From the NCBI GenBank assembly GCA_020630715.1, contig JAHDIQ010000004.1, positions 198,522-262,521 of the forward strand: 64,000 bases of DNA, given 5' to 3'. Below the pieces are notes generated by a model. The model was not told the origin of the DNA and searched no databases. It saw nothing but the letters and a program-made list of their open reading frames with translations. Shown piece after piece: positions 8,864-16,501 of the stretch. How positions within the stretch are numbered: position 1 is the first letter of the stretch; each line of letters opens with the position of its first letter. Source of the stretch: Nonlabens sp. Lineage in GTDB: Bacteria > Bacteroidota > Bacteroidia > Flavobacteriales > Flavobacteriaceae. Made by a program: the position numbers and the translations under genes.

Positions 8864-9382
8864 ATGAAAAAAATACTAATTATAGCAGCATTTGTATTAG
8901 CCAGCGGACTAAGCTATGCACAGAATTTTGACAAATTAAGCAATCTTAAAAACACATCAGAAACGGTGATTACAGATGAGATGTTTAAGTTGATCGCAAA
9001 TATTGATATGGATACAAATGATCCAGAATTCAATGAATTAAAAAACACTATTGATAACCTTAAAGAAATACGTATTTACACTACAGAAAATCCAGAGAGT
9101 GCGAGTTCTTTAAATGCTTTTGCAGCTAGTTATATCAAGAATAATAACCTCGTGAAATTAATACACGTAAAAGAGGATGGTGAGATGTTTTCCTTTCACA
9201 TGAAAAAAGGTAGTGATGATAAAAAGGTAAGTAATCTGGTGATGGTGATGAATGATTCTAATGGTGATTCTGACACGGTCTTTTTAATCATATCAGGTGA
9301 TATTAATCTAGATCAGGTATCTAAATTAACTAAAAAAATGAACGTACCAGGACAAGATCAGATCGAGAAAGCTACAAAGTAG
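8864..9382 (+). CDS. DUF4252 protein, secreted
   Basis: The 172-residue protein has a signal peptide (1-19, 'LASGLSYAQ') and the pattern of the DUF4252 family: helices, then a beta-hairpin region 'LVKLIHVKEDGEMFSFHMKK' and a C-terminal 'LVMVMNDSNGDSDTVFLIISGDINLDQVSKL'. The function is unknown. It is the third gene of the sigma/anti-sigma operon, with a 31-base gap, and is followed by a second DUF4252 protein, an arrangement seen repeatedly in flavobacteria. It is probably an output or sensor component of that sigma system. Confidence 0.82.
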   Translation: MKKILIIAAFVLASGLSYAQNFDKLSNLKNTSETVITDEMFKLIANIDMDTNDPEFNELKNTIDNLKEIRIYTTENPESASSLNAFAASYIKNNNLVKLIHVKEDGEMFSFHMKKGSDDKKVSNLVMVMNDSNGDSDTVFLIISGDINLDQVSKLTKKMNVPGQDQIEKATK

Positions 9383-9415
9383 TATTATTAATACCATAAC
9401 CAAAAAAACATTATT

Positions 9416-10036
9416 ATGAATAATATCATCTATAGAATGGCCTTTCTTATCTTAGGAATGGCACTAGCGCTAACTTCATGTAGTAGTGAACCTAGCTTGC
9501 AACAGTACTATGTGGATAGTCAGGAAAAGGAAAATTTTGTAACTACGACGATACCTAAAAGTATTTTAGGACTAGATGTTTCTAATATGAGCGAGAGTTC
9601 ACAGCAAGCGTATAATTCTATAAATAAGGTCAATGTGCTTTATTATCCTATGAATAATGGAAATATGACGACATTTGAAAAGGAAAATACAACCCTGAAA
9701 AGCATTATTTCATCAGATAATTATAAAACGCTTATGAAACATAAACAGGATGGCATGAGTATGCAAGTCGTGTATGAAGGCGATAGCAAGGATATCGATG
9801 AGGTGATCGTTTATGGAATGGCAAATGAAGTAGGATTAGGAGTAGCAAGAATTCTAGGCGATGATATGAACTTAGGTAGCATCATGAAAATGATGGAAGA
9901 AATAAAAGATGTCGATATGGATTCTTCAGGAATGATGGGAATCCTTAAGGATTTAGGCATGGATTCTGACGCTAGTGAAGAAGAAATAAAAAAAATCATT
10001 GAAGAACGAGTAGAAAAAACTACTGAAACGATCTAG
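9416..10036 (+). CDS. DUF4252 lipoprotein
   Basis: The 206-residue protein has a lipoprotein signal peptide with the lipobox 'ALTSC' (Cys at about residue 22), so it is anchored to a membrane. The mature region follows the DUF4252 pattern of the preceding gene ('MSMQVVYEGDSKDIDEVIVYG'), although sequence identity is low. The C-terminal 50 residues are acidic and Met-rich. It is the last gene of the four-gene sigma operon and is followed by a strong terminator. The function is unknown. Confidence 0.8.
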   Translation: MNNIIYRMAFLILGMALALTSCSSEPSLQQYYVDSQEKENFVTTTIPKSILGLDVSNMSESSQQAYNSINKVNVLYYPMNNGNMTTFEKENTTLKSIISSDNYKTLMKHKQDGMSMQVVYEGDSKDIDEVIVYGMANEVGLGVARILGDDMNLGSIMKMMEEIKDVDMDSSGMMGILKDLGMDSDASEEEIKKIIEERVEKTTETI

Positions 10037-10061
10037 ACATTTACATATAGGTCATTTAAAA

Positions 10062-10087
10062 GCCGTCTTTTAAAGACGGCTTTTTTT
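10062..10087 (+). terminator. Terminator of the ECF sigma / DUF4252 operon
   Basis: GCCGTCTTT and AAAGACGGC form a perfect 9-bp stem (10062-10080), followed by seven T residues. It lies 25 bases after the lipoprotein stop codon. Confidence 0.9.
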
Positions 10088-10132
10088 GTGCATCACATTT
10101 ATTTAATACAATTATTATCTTCATAAACCCAT

Positions 10133-10140
10133 TATATTTG
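10133..10140 (+). promoter_or_regulatory. -7 element TATATTTG upstream of ychF
   Basis: A perfect TAnnTTTG match lies 101 bases before the ychF ATG. If used, the mRNA would have a leader of about 95 bases carrying a full copy of the iterated palindrome (10177-10192). No good -33 box is seen. Confidence 0.4.
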
Positions 10141-10176
10141 CAGGCTGTTATAGGTAGGTGAGTGGTTTGTGATTTA

Positions 10177-10192
10177 CGCTTTCGCGAAAGCG
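10177..10192. repeat. Iterated palindrome, perfect copy, upstream of ychF
   Basis: CGCTTTCGCGAAAGCG lies 49 bases before the ychF start codon, in the likely 5' leader. No T-run follows, so it is not a terminator. Confidence 0.9.
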
Positions 10193-10241
10193 AAATTCTA
10201 ATAACATTCCATCTACTATTAACACTTTAAATAATCATTAC

Positions 10242-11336
10242 ATGAAAGCAGGAATTGTAGGTTTACCTAACGTGGGAAAGTCCACGCTATTTAATTGTTT
10301 ATCAAATGCAAAAGCGCAAAGTGCTAACTTTCCTTTTTGTACGATAGAACCTAATGTAGGTGTGGTAAATGTTCCAGATCCACGATTGCAAAAACTAGAA
10401 GAATTAGTAGATCCAGAACGCGTTTTACCAGCAACGGTAGAGATCGTAGATATTGCTGGTCTGGTAAAAGGAGCTAGTAAAGGTGAAGGATTAGGAAATC
10501 AGTTTTTAGGAAATATCCGTGAGACTGATGCGATTATCCATGTGTTACGTTGTTTCAATAATGATAACATTGTCCATGTAGATGGTAGCGTAGATCCTAT
10601 ACGCGATAAGGAAACCATAGATATAGAGTTACAGTTGAAAGACCTTGAGACGGTAGATAAAAAACTAGAAAAAGTGAAGCGTACTGCTAGAACAGGAAAT
10701 AAAGAAGCTCAAAAGGAAGAAGAGGCTTTATTAAAAGTTAAAGAAGCACTAGAGGCTGGAAATTCTGTCCGCACACTTGAATTTGAAGAAGACGTTTATA
10801 ACGAGATCATTAAGCCTACACAGTTTATTACGGATAAGCCCGTAATGTATTTATGTAATGTAGATGATGACGCAGCGGTTTCTGGTAACGATTACGTTGA
10901 AAAAGTAAGAGAAGCCGTAAAACATGAAAATGCAGAGGTACTCGTACTAGCCGTAGGAACAGAGGCAGATATCAATGAATTAGATGATTATGAAGAACGC
11001 CAGATGTTCCTTGCAGATATAGGATTAGAAGAACCTGGTAGTGCAAAGTTGATCAGATCTGCATATAAATTACTGGATCAGCAAACCTATTTTACGGCTG
11101 GTAAAAAAGAAGTTCGTGCCTGGACCATAAAAGTAGGATCTACAGCGCCACAAGCGGCTGGAGTGATTCATACAGATTTTGAAAAAGGATTCATACGTGC
11201 AGAAGTTATTCAATATAACACCTACGTGGAATATGGATCAGAAGCTAAAGTCAAAGAAGCGGGAAAACTAAACGTAGAAGGGAAAGAGTACATCGTACAA
11301 GATGGCGATGTGATGCATTTCTTATTTAATGTTTAA
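10242..11336 (+). CDS. ychF: YchF/Obg-family ATPase
   Basis: The 364-residue protein is full length for this universal P-loop NTPase, which prefers ATP over GTP and associates with ribosomes in the cytoplasm. The N-terminal P-loop 'GLPNVGKST' is at residues 7-15, the switch II '[10 protein letters not shown]' follows near residue 69, a coiled-coil insert occupies about 125-190, and the TGS domain forms the C-terminus ('[18 protein letters not shown]'). Members act in translation and oxidative stress response. The gene is monocistronic: a terminator follows immediately, and the next gene is convergent. Confidence 0.96.
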   Translation: MKAGIVGLPNVGKSTLFNCLSNAKAQSANFPFCTIEPNVGVVNVPDPRLQKLEELVDPERVLPATVEIVDIAGLVKGASKGEGLGNQFLGNIRETDAIIHVLRCFNNDNIVHVDGSVDPIRDKETIDIELQLKDLETVDKKLEKVKRTARTGNKEAQKEEEALLKVKEALEAGNSVRTLEFEEDVYNEIIKPTQFITDKPVMYLCNVDDDAAVSGNDYVEKVREAVKHENAEVLVLAVGTEADINELDDYEERQMFLADIGLEEPGSAKLIRSAYKLLDQQTYFTAGKKEVRAWTIKVGSTAPQAAGVIHTDFEKGFIRAEVIQYNTYVEYGSEAKVKEAGKLNVEGKEYIVQDGDVMHFLFNV

Positions 11337-11354
11337 TAGATTTTTCATCTATAT

Positions 11355-11390
11355 AAAAGCCCTTGAACTTTTGAGTTTAAGGGCTTTTTT
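11355..11390. terminator. Bidirectional terminator between ychF and the MFS gene
   Basis: AAAAGCCCTT (11355-11364) pairs with AAGGGCTTTT (11379-11388) and T residues continue after it; A residues precede it, so it can act on both strands. It lies between two convergent genes. Confidence 0.85.
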
Positions 11391-11421
11391 AATTCGTAGA
11401 ATCCTAACAAGATCAACTGGA

Positions 11422-12588
11422 CTAATTTTTCTTTAGTAAAATCAGTAGTCCTAATATAGGTCCTACTGCTAGAATCATAAAGATCATATAAGAGTCTGTT
11501 TGCAATCGCAAAAAATCCAGTAATTGAATACTTATGATGGTGATGAAAAATCCTATAGAATTGACAATGGTAAGTGCTGTTCCTTTTAATTTAACGGGTG
11601 CATTGTGAGCTACTAGGGTGGAGAATAGTGGTGAGTCTGCAATGACTACCATTCCCCAAAACATTAGGTATGAAATATATAGTAATGGCGATCCATAAAT
11701 GAACACCAGAGGAATTCCTAAACAACACATTCCAGATAGAAATAATGATATAGTTGCCACCTTTTTAACGCCTATGCGTTGTGATATGATACCACTAATT
11801 ACGCAAGCAATTCCGCCTATGGCGATAATGATAAATGATAATACCGGAATAGAGTAGGGCAACGCACCATTTAATGAATTGTACGTTTGAAGCAACACTG
11901 GCACAAAAGCCCAAAACGCATACAATTCCCACATGTGACCGAAATATCCAAAAGCAGCACTTCTAAAATTAGAAATTTTGAAGATTTTAGAAATTGCAGA
12001 TAGATCTAGTTTCTGACCTTGCACGCGGTACGGACCATCTGGAACTAGAAAAAGAATTAAAACACCACCTATGATGGCAAGTATACTAGTTGATAGCAAT
12101 ACAAATCCCCACGATAAATCACCTTTTAAATCTTTTAAAAGATGAGGTAAAGCGGTTCCTACAACCAGAGCACCTACTAAAAATCCCAGCGATTTCCCTA
12201 AACCTTTTTTAAAATAATCTGACGCGATTTTCATTCCTACCGGATAGATTCCAGCCAAAAAGAAACCTGTTAAAAACCTAAAAAATAAGATGCTGTAAAA
12301 GTTATTTCCATCCCAGATCACACATAGATTCACTAATGCACCTAAGATCGCACAAGTAAAAAAAACCTTAGATGGAGCAAATCGATCTGCAATACATAGC
12401 AGTGCAAACAGCAATGTCCCGATGATAAAACCTATTTGAACAGTAGATGTTACGTAGCTTAATGCATGATCACCTAATTGAAACGTTGCGGTTAAATCAT
12501 CCATTACCGCATTACCTGCAAACCATAAGGATGTACAACATAATTGAGCAATCACAATGATGCTCAAAATATGTTTAGGTGGTTGCAT
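11422..12588 (-). CDS. Major facilitator superfamily transporter
   Basis: The 388-residue protein has about 12 hydrophobic segments and the MFS layout, with a conserved loop after helix 2 ('CIADRFAPSKVF') and a mid-protein cytoplasmic loop around residues 185-205. It is an inner-membrane carrier of unknown substrate; cyanate- and drug-type MFS proteins look similar. It is the last gene of a probable three-gene operon (DUF4199, GT2, MFS) with a 26-base gap to the upstream gene. No substrate can be assigned from context. Confidence 0.85.
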   Translation of the reverse strand: MQPPKHILSIIVIAQLCCTSLWFAGNAVMDDLTATFQLGDHALSYVTSTVQIGFIIGTLLFALLCIADRFAPSKVFFTCAILGALVNLCVIWDGNNFYSILFFRFLTGFFLAGIYPVGMKIASDYFKKGLGKSLGFLVGALVVGTALPHLLKDLKGDLSWGFVLLSTSILAIIGGVLILFLVPDGPYRVQGQKLDLSAISKIFKISNFRSAAFGYFGHMWELYAFWAFVPVLLQTYNSLNGALPYSIPVLSFIIIAIGGIACVISGIISQRIGVKKVATISLFLSGMCCLGIPLVFIYGSPLLYISYLMFWGMVVIADSPLFSTLVAHNAPVKLKGTALTIVNSIGFFITIISIQLLDFLRLQTDSYMIFMILAVGPILGLLILLKKN

Positions 12589-12614
12589 TAATGAAGTATT
12601 GTAAAAGAAGAATT

Positions 12615-13565
12615 TTAAATTTCCTCCTTAATCATATATCGATCAGAGGTATTGCTATTACGCAATATTAATTCTCCTAAAAATCCTGCTATAAAGAATA
12701 GTGATCCTAGTACCATGGTAGTAAGCGCGATGTAAAACCACGGATTATTTGTGACCAGACCGTAAGGTAAATCGTTATACATGCGGTAAAGCTTTGCACC
12801 ACCTACATAACCAGCGGTAGAGAATCCTATGATAAACATGATGACACCTAATGCGCCGAAGAGATGCATAGGTCGTTTACCGTATTTTGAGATAAATGCA
12901 ATTGTGATCAAATCTAAAAATCCATTAATAAATCGTTCATAGCCAAATTTAGTCGTTCCATACTTTCTAGCCTGATGTTGCACCTCTTTTTCGCCTATTT
13001 TAGAAAAACCAGCATTTTTTGCAAGCACAGGAATATAACGATGCATTTCTCCATGCACATCTATATTTTTTACCACGTCTTTATGATAGGCTTTAAGTCC
13101 GCAATTAAAGTCATTTAATTGTACACCACTAGTGAAACGTGCAGCCCAATTGAATAATTTACTAGGTAAGTTTTTTGTCACTACATTGTCGTAACGCTTT
13201 CTTTTCCATCCACTTACCAGATCATGATTTTGATCTGTAATCATTTCATATAAAGCAGGAATTTCCTCTGGACTGTCCTGTAAATCTGCATCCATAGTAA
13301 TGATCACATCACCAGTGACGCGCTTAAAACCAGCATGTAAAGCTTGTGATTTACCGTAATTTGATAAAAACCGAATCGCTTTTGTAGAATGATGCTTTCG
13401 CGAAAGCGTACTAATAACATCCCAACTACTATCTGTTGAGCCGTCGTCTATAAAAAGAATTTCATAGCTTAAATCGGTCTGTTCTAGAACACGAACAATC
13501 CACGAATGTAATTCTGGTAGTGATTCTGCCTCATTAAGCAACGGTATGACAATAGATAGATTCAT
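12615..13565 (-). CDS. Family 2 glycosyltransferase, polyprenyl-phosphate type
   Basis: The 316-residue protein has a GT2 GT-A domain (about 1-225) with 'IVIPLLNEAESL', 'IDDGSTDSS' and the metal-binding 'MDADLQDSPEEIP', followed by two C-terminal membrane helices (about 232-255 and 265-300). This is the layout of enzymes such as ArnC, GtrB and dolichyl-phosphate mannose synthase, which load a sugar onto a lipid phosphate at the inner membrane. The sugar is unknown. Codons within 'STLSRKHHS' contain a palindrome copy (13393-13408), read as L-S-R-K. The gap to the DUF4199 gene is 10 bases. Confidence 0.9.
   Translation of the reverse strand: MNLSIVIPLLNEAESLPELHSWIVRVLEQTDLSYEILFIDDGSTDSSWDVISTLSRKHHSTKAIRFLSNYGKSQALHAGFKRVTGDVIITMDADLQDSPEEIPALYEMITDQNHDLVSGWKRKRYDNVVTKNLPSKLFNWAARFTSGVQLNDFNCGLKAYHKDVVKNIDVHGEMHRYIPVLAKNAGFSKIGEKEVQHQARKYGTTKFGYERFINGFLDLITIAFISKYGKRPMHLFGALGVIMFIIGFSTAGYVGGAKLYRMYNDLPYGLVTNNPWFYIALTTMVLGSLFFIAGFLGELILRNSNTSDRYMIKEEI
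13393..13408. repeat. Iterated palindrome, end variant, inside the GT2 gene
   Basis: TGCTTTCGCGAAAGCG has a perfect 14-base core. On the gene strand it is read as L-S-R-K, a different frame from most coding copies. Confidence 0.88.
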
Positions 13566-13575
13566 TAAAAGTTGC

Positions 13576-14073
13576 TTAAGCTTTTGGCGGATTTGCTTTT
13601 GAAATGATCAAACCAGAAATAAGGCCAAAGACCGTATAAATTATAGTTTTAGTAAAAATTCCTTGAACATATTCACCAGCAGAAAAAGTAGGTTTTTTAA
13701 ACATAGATTCTGTTGCTAGCTCATTTGCTTGTGAATTGTAAACTTTATCCCATGCCTCTAGTAATACAGTTTTACCATTAGGATCTAAATGGTTCATAAT
13801 TGAATAGGCAGATAGAGCTTCGGCAATAAAAACGGCTACAATAACAATGACGTAGGCCATTACCGCTTGCTTAAAACTAATAGTTCCAGCTAACTTAAAT
13901 TTACTAACTAACTGTGCGATAACGCCAGCGATTCCTGGGATTGTGTAAAATAATAGACTAAATGTGGAGTTTAGATAGTCTGATGTAGCATACATATAGA
14001 AATACAGTGACGCTGTAATTACTGCTGCTATTATTGCAATTCTAAATGATTGTTGTTTTACTATTTGATCCAC
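13576..14073 (-). CDS. DUF4199 membrane protein
   Basis: The 165-residue protein has four predicted membrane helices (about 12-28, 36-57, 68-92 and 140-158) and a soluble loop at about 95-135, matching the DUF4199 family common in Bacteroidota. The function is unknown. In many flavobacteria it sits directly upstream of a GT2 glycosyltransferase, as here, so it may assist lipid-linked sugar transfer; this is inferred from gene order. It is the first gene of the operon, with a -7 element at 14097-14104. Confidence 0.82.
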   Translation of the reverse strand: MDQIVKQQSFRIAIIAAVITASLYFYMYATSDYLNSTFSLLFYTIPGIAGVIAQLVSKFKLAGTISFKQAVMAYVIVIVAVFIAEALSAYSIMNHLDPNGKTVLLEAWDKVYNSQANELATESMFKKPTFSAGEYVQGIFTKTIIYTVFGLISGLIISKANPPKA

Positions 14074-14096
14074 TGGTTCTTTTTTTTAACGCTAGG

Positions 14097-14104
14097 CAAA
14101 GATA
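14097..14104 (-). promoter_or_regulatory. -7 element TATCTTTG upstream of the DUF4199/GT2 operon
   Basis: A perfect TAnnTTTG match on the minus strand lies 23 bases before the ATG at 14073. The nearest TTG is 24 bases further upstream, somewhat long for a -33 box. Confidence 0.55.
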
Positions 14105-14159
14105 AAAGATAAATGGAGCATTAAATATCAATATATTGTGATAATAATTTTAGAACAGG

Positions 14160-14189
14160 TTGTAGATTATTTAAAAAGCATTAAATTTG
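14160..14189 (+). promoter_or_regulatory. Full flavobacterial promoter for L31
   Basis: A -33 TTG (14160-14162), a 19-base spacer and a perfect -7 TAAATTTG (14182-14189) match the Bacteroidota consensus. Transcription would start about 20 bases before the ATG at 14217. This is the only promoter in the window for which I see both boxes at the expected spacing. Confidence 0.7.
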
Positions 14190-14216
14190 CAACCGCAAAA
14201 GAATAAGAATACAGTC

Positions 14217-14471
14217 ATGCAAAAAGGAATACACCCAGATAATTATAGACTAGTCGCTTTTAAAGACATGTCTAATGAAGAGGTTTTTATCACAAAATCT
14301 ACTGCAGATACTAATGAGACTATTGAAGTAGAAGGAAATGAATATCCATTAATTAAATTGGAAATCTCTCGTACCTCTCATCCTTTCTATACAGGAGAAA
14401 GCAAACTTATCGATACTGCTGGACGTATTGATAAATTCAAGAACAAATACGCTAAGTTTAAGAAGAAATAA
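14217..14471 (+). CDS. rpmE2: 50S ribosomal protein L31, type B
   Basis: The 84-residue protein begins [11 protein letters not shown] and contains '[10 protein letters not shown]'-like sequence ('[11 protein letters not shown]') and '[13 protein letters not shown]', typical of type B L31. The zinc-binding Cys residues of type A L31 are absent, which identifies the zinc-independent form. The ATG at 14217 is chosen over a TTG ten codons upstream because the upstream codons overlap the -7 promoter box. The gene is monocistronic, with a good promoter and a strong terminator. Confidence 0.96.
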   Translation: MQKGIHPDNYRLVAFKDMSNEEVFITKSTADTNETIEVEGNEYPLIKLEISRTSHPFYTGESKLIDTAGRIDKFKNKYAKFKKK

Positions 14472-14492
14472 ACTTAGATTTTATATTTATAT

Positions 14493-14521
14493 AAAGCCTC
14501 TCCACTGGAGAGGCTTTTTTT
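14493..14521 (+). terminator. Terminator of the L31 gene
   Basis: AAAGCCTCTCC and GGAGAGGCTTT form an 11-bp stem with the loop ACT, followed by a T-run. It begins 22 bases after the stop codon. Confidence 0.9.
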
Positions 14522-14540
14522 ATGAATTCATTTCTAGATC

Positions 14541-15269
14541 TTATTCTGGTTTCATAAAACAATTGCGCAACATTTGATAAATGTCTGGATGTTTACGCTT
14601 CATTAATTTAGGTCTAGAGAAAAAGTATTCTGCGGCAACGGCAAAGAACTCTGTTGTACTGGTACCACCGTAATTTCTTATATCAGATTTATCTTTATTA
14701 ATCTGCTCCATTTCTTCATGCATCAAATTGATCCATGGCAGTACATTAGGTTGTTGTAGTAAAACTTTAGGTACTCCATCGATAGCACCATCCATTTTAT
14801 CAATAAGATGAACAAATTCGTGAATAGCGGTATTTAATTTATCAGTCTCGTTTTTAAAACCATGGTATAAAGCTTCTCTGGATAGAATCATCTTATTATT
14901 CCATTTTCCAGTTCCTACCATTCCTAGCATCCTGCGATCATTCCCGTGACCCGTGAATTCTAGATCAATATTGAAGTGCGCTGGCAGTAAAATCACACGG
15001 TTAAGATTGTTGTAATGCCAGTCTGGAAACTGAAAAACAGGAATGATAGCACTAGCAGCAATTAGTAAAGCATCTATTTCCTTAGGTTCCATATCCACAG
15101 TTTCTATTTCTATATGGTCTAGAAACTCTTGCATACGTAATTTAAAAAATAATCGATCTCTTTCTTCTAGAGCTTTAAAGAATGGAACGTATTTAATGAG
15201 TTGTTCATCCCAGTGATCTGTAGATGGTTGAGGTTCTTTTTTCTTTTTAAATAAGTGAAATATGGGCAT
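14541..15269 (-). CDS. MtfA-like zinc peptidase (M90 family)
   Basis: The 242-residue protein matches the MtfA/M90 peptidase family, with the zinc motif HEFVH followed by 'LIDKMDGAIDGVP' (about residues 158-175) and a downstream Glu in 'TTEFFAVAAEYFF'. In enterobacteria MtfA binds the repressor Mlc and affects glucose uptake; Mlc is not expected in flavobacteria, so only the peptidase assignment is safe. No signal peptide is present, though the N-terminus is basic. It is a single gene between L31 and sodC. Confidence 0.9.
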   Translation of the reverse strand: MPIFHLFKKKKEPQPSTDHWDEQLIKYVPFFKALEERDRLFFKLRMQEFLDHIEIETVDMEPKEIDALLIAASAIIPVFQFPDWHYNNLNRVILLPAHFNIDLEFTGHGNDRRMLGMVGTGKWNNKMILSREALYHGFKNETDKLNTAIHEFVHLIDKMDGAIDGVPKVLLQQPNVLPWINLMHEEMEQINKDKSDIRNYGGTSTTEFFAVAAEYFFSRPKLMKRKHPDIYQMLRNCFMKPE

Positions 15270-15292
15270 ACTGCTAAAATAAGTGAAATAAA

Positions 15293-15328
15293 AAACCGTC
15301 TCAAGTTCTAATTAAATTGAGACGGTTT
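15293..15328 (-). terminator. Terminator of sodC
   Basis: AAACCGTCTCAA (15293-15304) and TTGAGACGGTTT (15317-15328) form a 12-bp stem. On the minus strand it ends in a run of six T residues, 24 bases after the sodC stop. Confidence 0.88.
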
Positions 15329-15351
15329 CAATGGGTTTTATAATAAGCTAA

Positions 15352-15963
15352 CTATTCGATAACACCACATGCTACACGAGCACCTGCTGCACCACTAGGT
15401 TGAGATTCAAAATCATCTGCGCTAGCGTGAACAATAAATGCTTTACCTATTACATTTTTAGTTTCATCATCACAACCTATGCACCACTTATCAGTACTGA
15501 ATTCTAATGTTGCAACGCCATCATCCTTTGCAACTAGGTTTCCTATGTCTCCCATGTGGTGATCATCATGTCCCCATTTTCCATGGTCATCTGTTGTAGG
15601 ATTCCAGTGTCCACCAGCGCTTTTACCGTCATCACTACTACAGTCACCGTTTGCATGGATGTGAATTGCATGTTCTCCTGGAGTTAATCCTGTAAGATTT
15701 GCTTCCATAATTACTTGATCTTTTACTTGTTTAAGCATGATCGTTCCAGATACATCGCTACCACTTTTAGATTCCATTGCTACAGATAGGTTTTTTCCAT
15801 CCATATCATTAGTATGATTACCATCAGAGTCATGACTATGACCTTCATCTGAATGAGTTTCTGTCGTTACTTCTTCAACGGTTTCACTGTTTGTATTTTC
15901 TTTACAACTGCTCAATCCTATGATTAAGGTGATTGCTAATAAAGATTTTGATATGATTTTCAT
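15352..15963 (-). CDS. sodC: Cu/Zn superoxide dismutase, lipoprotein
   Basis: The 203-residue protein dismutates superoxide outside the cytoplasm. It has a lipoprotein signal with Cys20 in 'GLSSC', a His- and Asp-rich linker (about residues 37-55, 'THSDEGHSHDSDGNH') and then the SOD_Cu domain. The domain shows copper ligands in 'HAIHIHANGDC', the bridging and zinc-site His residues in 'GGHWNPTTDDHGKWGHDDHHMGD', and 'GKAFIVHASADD' near the end. The linker may gather metal ions. The gene is monocistronic, with its own terminator. Confidence 0.95.
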   Translation of the reverse strand: MKIISKSLLAITLIIGLSSCKENTNSETVEEVTTETHSDEGHSHDSDGNHTNDMDGKNLSVAMESKSGSDVSGTIMLKQVKDQVIMEANLTGLTPGEHAIHIHANGDCSSDDGKSAGGHWNPTTDDHGKWGHDDHHMGDIGNLVAKDDGVATLEFSTDKWCIGCDDETKNVIGKAFIVHASADDFESQPSGAAGARVACGVIE

Positions 15964-16012
15964 GGTCGTTTTATTTTAGTTTTTAAAAATAGGAATTTTA
16001 TTGCAGTGTCAA

Positions 16013-16501
16013 TCATAACAGTTTCTCAAATTTATAAGGGTCACGATTTCCCATTTTTAAATTCTCCATCGCGTTCAGTGCGATATCAACTCGTTTTTGC
16101 TCACCTTTTGCATTGTAGACCATAAATATGATGTTGCGCTGTTTACCTGGTAATAGACTTTCAAAAATCTCATAGGCTTCATAATCGCTTAATAGAACTG
16201 CTTCCAGTTCTTCGGTCATGGGTGCTTGATATTTTGAGGTATCTTCTTTCATAGAAATTTGAAGCGTATCTCCTTTATGAACTCCTAGTTTTTTTTGATT
16301 TGCTTTTGAAAACATGAGATATACCATTCCATGCTTTTTTGCTACACCTGCATATAAAGTAAGTGATTCATTTTCATGACTAACTTCAGCAACCACTCGT
16401 TTCACTTTATACGTCGCGAGTTGTGTAGCAATTTCTTCTGGAATAAGTATTGCGCCCATAAAACCATCACTACCTATACTGGTTTCAAATTCAAATATCA
16501 T
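16013..16501 (-). CDS. DUF1905 / YdeI-type protein
   Basis: The 162-residue protein starts with a DUF1905 beta-barrel-like domain (about 1-90, 'FETSIGSDGFMGAILIPEEI' then 'GVHKGDTLQISM') and continues with a helical YdeI/OmpD-associated tail ('LLPGKQRNIIFMVYNAKGEQKR'). Some relatives are annotated as bacteriocin-protection proteins, but the biochemical role is unknown. Its start overlaps the stop of the upstream hydrolase-OsmC gene (ATGA, 16498-16501), so the two are translationally coupled. Confidence 0.82.
   Translation of the reverse strand: MIFEFETSIGSDGFMGAILIPEEIATQLATYKVKRVVAEVSHENESLTLYAGVAKKHGMVYLMFSKANQKKLGVHKGDTLQISMKEDTSKYQAPMTEELEAVLLSDYEAYEIFESLLPGKQRNIIFMVYNAKGEQKRVDIALNAMENLKMGNRDPYKFEKLL

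Noticed and set aside
10177-10192. The palindrome copies as intrinsic terminators
   Set aside because: No T-run follows on either strand at the intergenic copies, several lie upstream of genes or inside them, and true terminators are found separately at the same loci.
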